From Actinomycetes bacterium (GTDB lineage Bacteria; Actinomycetota; Acidimicrobiia; Acidimicrobiales; Palsa-688): DNA of 6,386 nucleotides. Location: NCBI GenBank assembly GCA_021796905.1, contig JAKABK010000119.1, positions 1-6,386 of the forward strand, read 5' to 3'. Each line of letters begins with the position of its first letter. The first letter of the stretch is position 1. This document shows positions 5,094 through 6,386 of this stretch, piece by piece. The translations under genes and the position numbers were made by a program. Under the pieces are notes generated by a model. That model ran no database searches. It was not told the origin of the DNA and was given only the letters and a program-made list of their open reading frames with translations.

Positions 5094-6386
5094 GAAGCCG
5101 CCCCACCCGCAGCGCCAGCACCGGCTGCCGGTCCGAGCGCCACGAAGTCCTCGGCGAACACCCGGCGCCCGAGCGATCCCGCCGGCGCCCCGACGACCAC
5201 CCGCAGCGCGCGGGCCCGGACCGGCCGGGGCAGCTGGTCGAGCAGGTAGGGGGCCGACCCGTGGTCGCCGACCGCCCCGGGCGCCGACCGAAGGGTCAGC
5301 CACTGCCCCGATCGGGTCTCGAGCTGGACGGACACGTACCTGGTCGCTCCAGCCCTCAACGAACCGCGCTGGGGCCGCCGGCCGGCGGCCAGCACACCCG
5401 CCTCTCCCAAGCTCACCTGGCTGATGGTACGCGACCGGGCCCACCTCCAGGTGATCACCCCTTCGCCCCCCGCCCCGACGGTGGTGGTCGGGGCGGAGCC
5501 GGGATGATCGCCGGCGTCCCCCCGCCCCCCGCCGAGGCGGTGGAGGCGGAGGGCGGCGATCCCCCCGGACCCGGAGAGCGACGCTTCGGGCAGGAGGCTG
5601 CGAAGGCCGGGGTGGGCGGTACCGGGACCGATCAGCTCGAAGACGGTGGTCTCGTCGCGCTCGGTGCGCAGCAGCCGCACCGACCAGGGCAGGGTGGTGG
5701 CCATCTTCATCAGACAGACGCTCTCGGTCACCTCCGGCTTGTTCAGGTCGCCGATCACGAGGAACCCGGCGTGGTCCGCTGCGATCCCCCGGCGGGCCCT
5801 CGCGAGCGAGCAGCCGTCGTGGTAGATCAGGGTGAAAGCGGTGTTGTCGGTCCGGTGCCCGTCGAAGAGGGCGGTGCCGTAGCGGTACTCGGTCTCGACC
5901 ACCGTCGAGTGCGGGCGCAGGGCGGCGAGCAGCTCCATCGCCCGGGACCCCCGGAGCCGGGAGCTCGACTGGCCGAAGCCGTACAGGTAGTCCCGGGGGA
6001 ACTGCGAGGCGAGCGGCGCGACGACGAGCACGACGGCGGCCAGGGCGAAGCCGGTCCAGCCGACCCGCCTCGCCCTCCCGGAGCGTCGCGCGGACAGGTG
6101 CCGGCGGGCGTAGCGGGCGACGAAGACGACGGTGGCGTGCACCCCGAGGGCGTACCAGGCGAGCACGACCGGCAGGACGAGGATCACCCGCCGCTGGTTG
6201 ATGAACGGGTACAGCAGGGTCATCGCGGCGTAGACCGGCACCGCCACGACGGTCAGGTCGCGGTGCCGGCGGATCGCGACCAAGAGGCCGACGAGGGTGA
6301 AGACGGTCACCTGCCAGCCGAACCAGTAGCCCGGGGTGGGCAGCCAGCTGACCGGCGACACGAAGGCCACCACCGTCGCCGGCAAC
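5090..6386 (-). CDS. Probable GT-C-type membrane glycosyltransferase, C-terminal part, fused to a discoidin-like domain (partial)
   Basis: The visible 431 residues begin inside a polytopic membrane protein; the N-terminal part, where GT-C enzymes carry their catalytic acid, is off the right edge. Numbering from the edge, hydrophobic helices lie at about 24-38, 44-60, 66-90 and 109-127. The sequence NQRRVILVLPVVLAWYALG (63-81) recalls the RYLLPL-type helix of GT-C/PMT-like proteins. After the last helix comes a soluble alpha/beta region (145-255), including VVETEYRYGTALFDG (162-176), FLVIGDLNKPEV (208-219) and TTVFELIGP (246-254). A Gly-rich linker (270-308) follows. Residues 309-418 then look like an F5/8C (discoidin, galactose-binding-like) beta sandwich: VITWRW, ISQVSLG, YVSVQLETRSGQWLTL, ALRVVVGA and FVALGP. 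The last residues are an Ala/Gly tail. The stop overlaps the gtrA start. Membership is inferred from layout and local likeness, not a full-length match. Confidence 0.7.
   Translation of the reverse strand, partial: LPATVVAFVSPVSWLPTPGYWFGWQVTVFTLVGLLVAIRRHRDLTVVAVPVYAAMTLLYPFINQRRVILVLPVVLAWYALGVHATVVFVARYARRHLSARRSGRARRVGWTGFALAAVVLVVAPLASQFPRDYLYGFGQSSSRLRGSRAMELLAALRPHSTVVETEYRYGTALFDGHRTDNTAFTLIYHDGCSLARARRGIAADHAGFLVIGDLNKPEVTESVCLMKMATTLPWSVRLLRTERDETTVFELIGPGTAHPGLRSLLPEASLSGSGGIAALRLHRLGGGRGDAGDHPGSAPTTTVGAGGEGVITWRWARSRTISQVSLGEAGVLAAGRRPQRGSLRAGATRYVSVQLETRSGQWLTLRSAPGAVGDHGSAPYLLDQLPRPVRARALRVVVGAPAGSLGRRVFAEDFVALGPAAGAGAAGGAAS

Noticed and set aside
4834..5424. Plus-strand open frames opposite gtrA and the right-edge gene.
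   Set aside because: They are Pro/Arg/Ala-rich antisense shadows without motifs or ribosome sites.

Overview
The window is very GC-rich DNA with strongly G/C-ending codons, GTG starts and TANNNT-type -10 elements close to start codons. This suggests a high-GC actinobacterium. A lineage such as Acidimicrobiia is possible, but I cannot place it more closely from the sequence. There are five well-supported protein genes plus one candidate leader ORF. The two terminal genes run off the window. I see no RNA gene, CRISPR array, insertion sequence or phage gene.

Left part (1-1854): a nucleoside hydrolase on the minus strand, cut by the left edge, is divergent from a plus-strand GT4-type glycosyltransferase. 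The divergent gap is under 60 bp. It holds a TAGCCT element and an 8-codon ATG ORF whose stop overlaps the glycosyltransferase GTG start.

Middle (1855-3562): a 118-bp convergent gap with inverted repeats is followed by a complete minus-strand seryl-tRNA synthetase. A 309-bp gap then separates it from the next gene and holds an extended -10 (TGGTAGCAT) for that gene.

Right part (3563-6386): a plus-strand GT2 polyprenyl-phosphate glycosyltransferase is convergent with, and overlaps by 83 bp, a minus-strand GtrA-family membrane protein. The GtrA gene is translationally coupled (GTGA overlap) to an upstream multi-membrane-span protein cut by the right edge. That protein resembles the C-terminal part of a GT-C glycosyltransferase fused to an extracytoplasmic, discoidin-like beta-sandwich domain.

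Together the last three genes look like the parts of a lipid-linked sugar pathway: GT2 charges a polyprenyl phosphate with a sugar, GtrA may move the carrier across the membrane, and the GT-C protein transfers the sugar outside. This is inferred from family membership and adjacency. The nucleoside hydrolase and SerRS look like ordinary housekeeping enzymes with no evident link to the sugar genes.

No wholly new system is evident. The most unusual points are the unusual N- and C-terminal extensions of GtrA, the antisense gene overlap, the GT-C fusion and the leader ORF.
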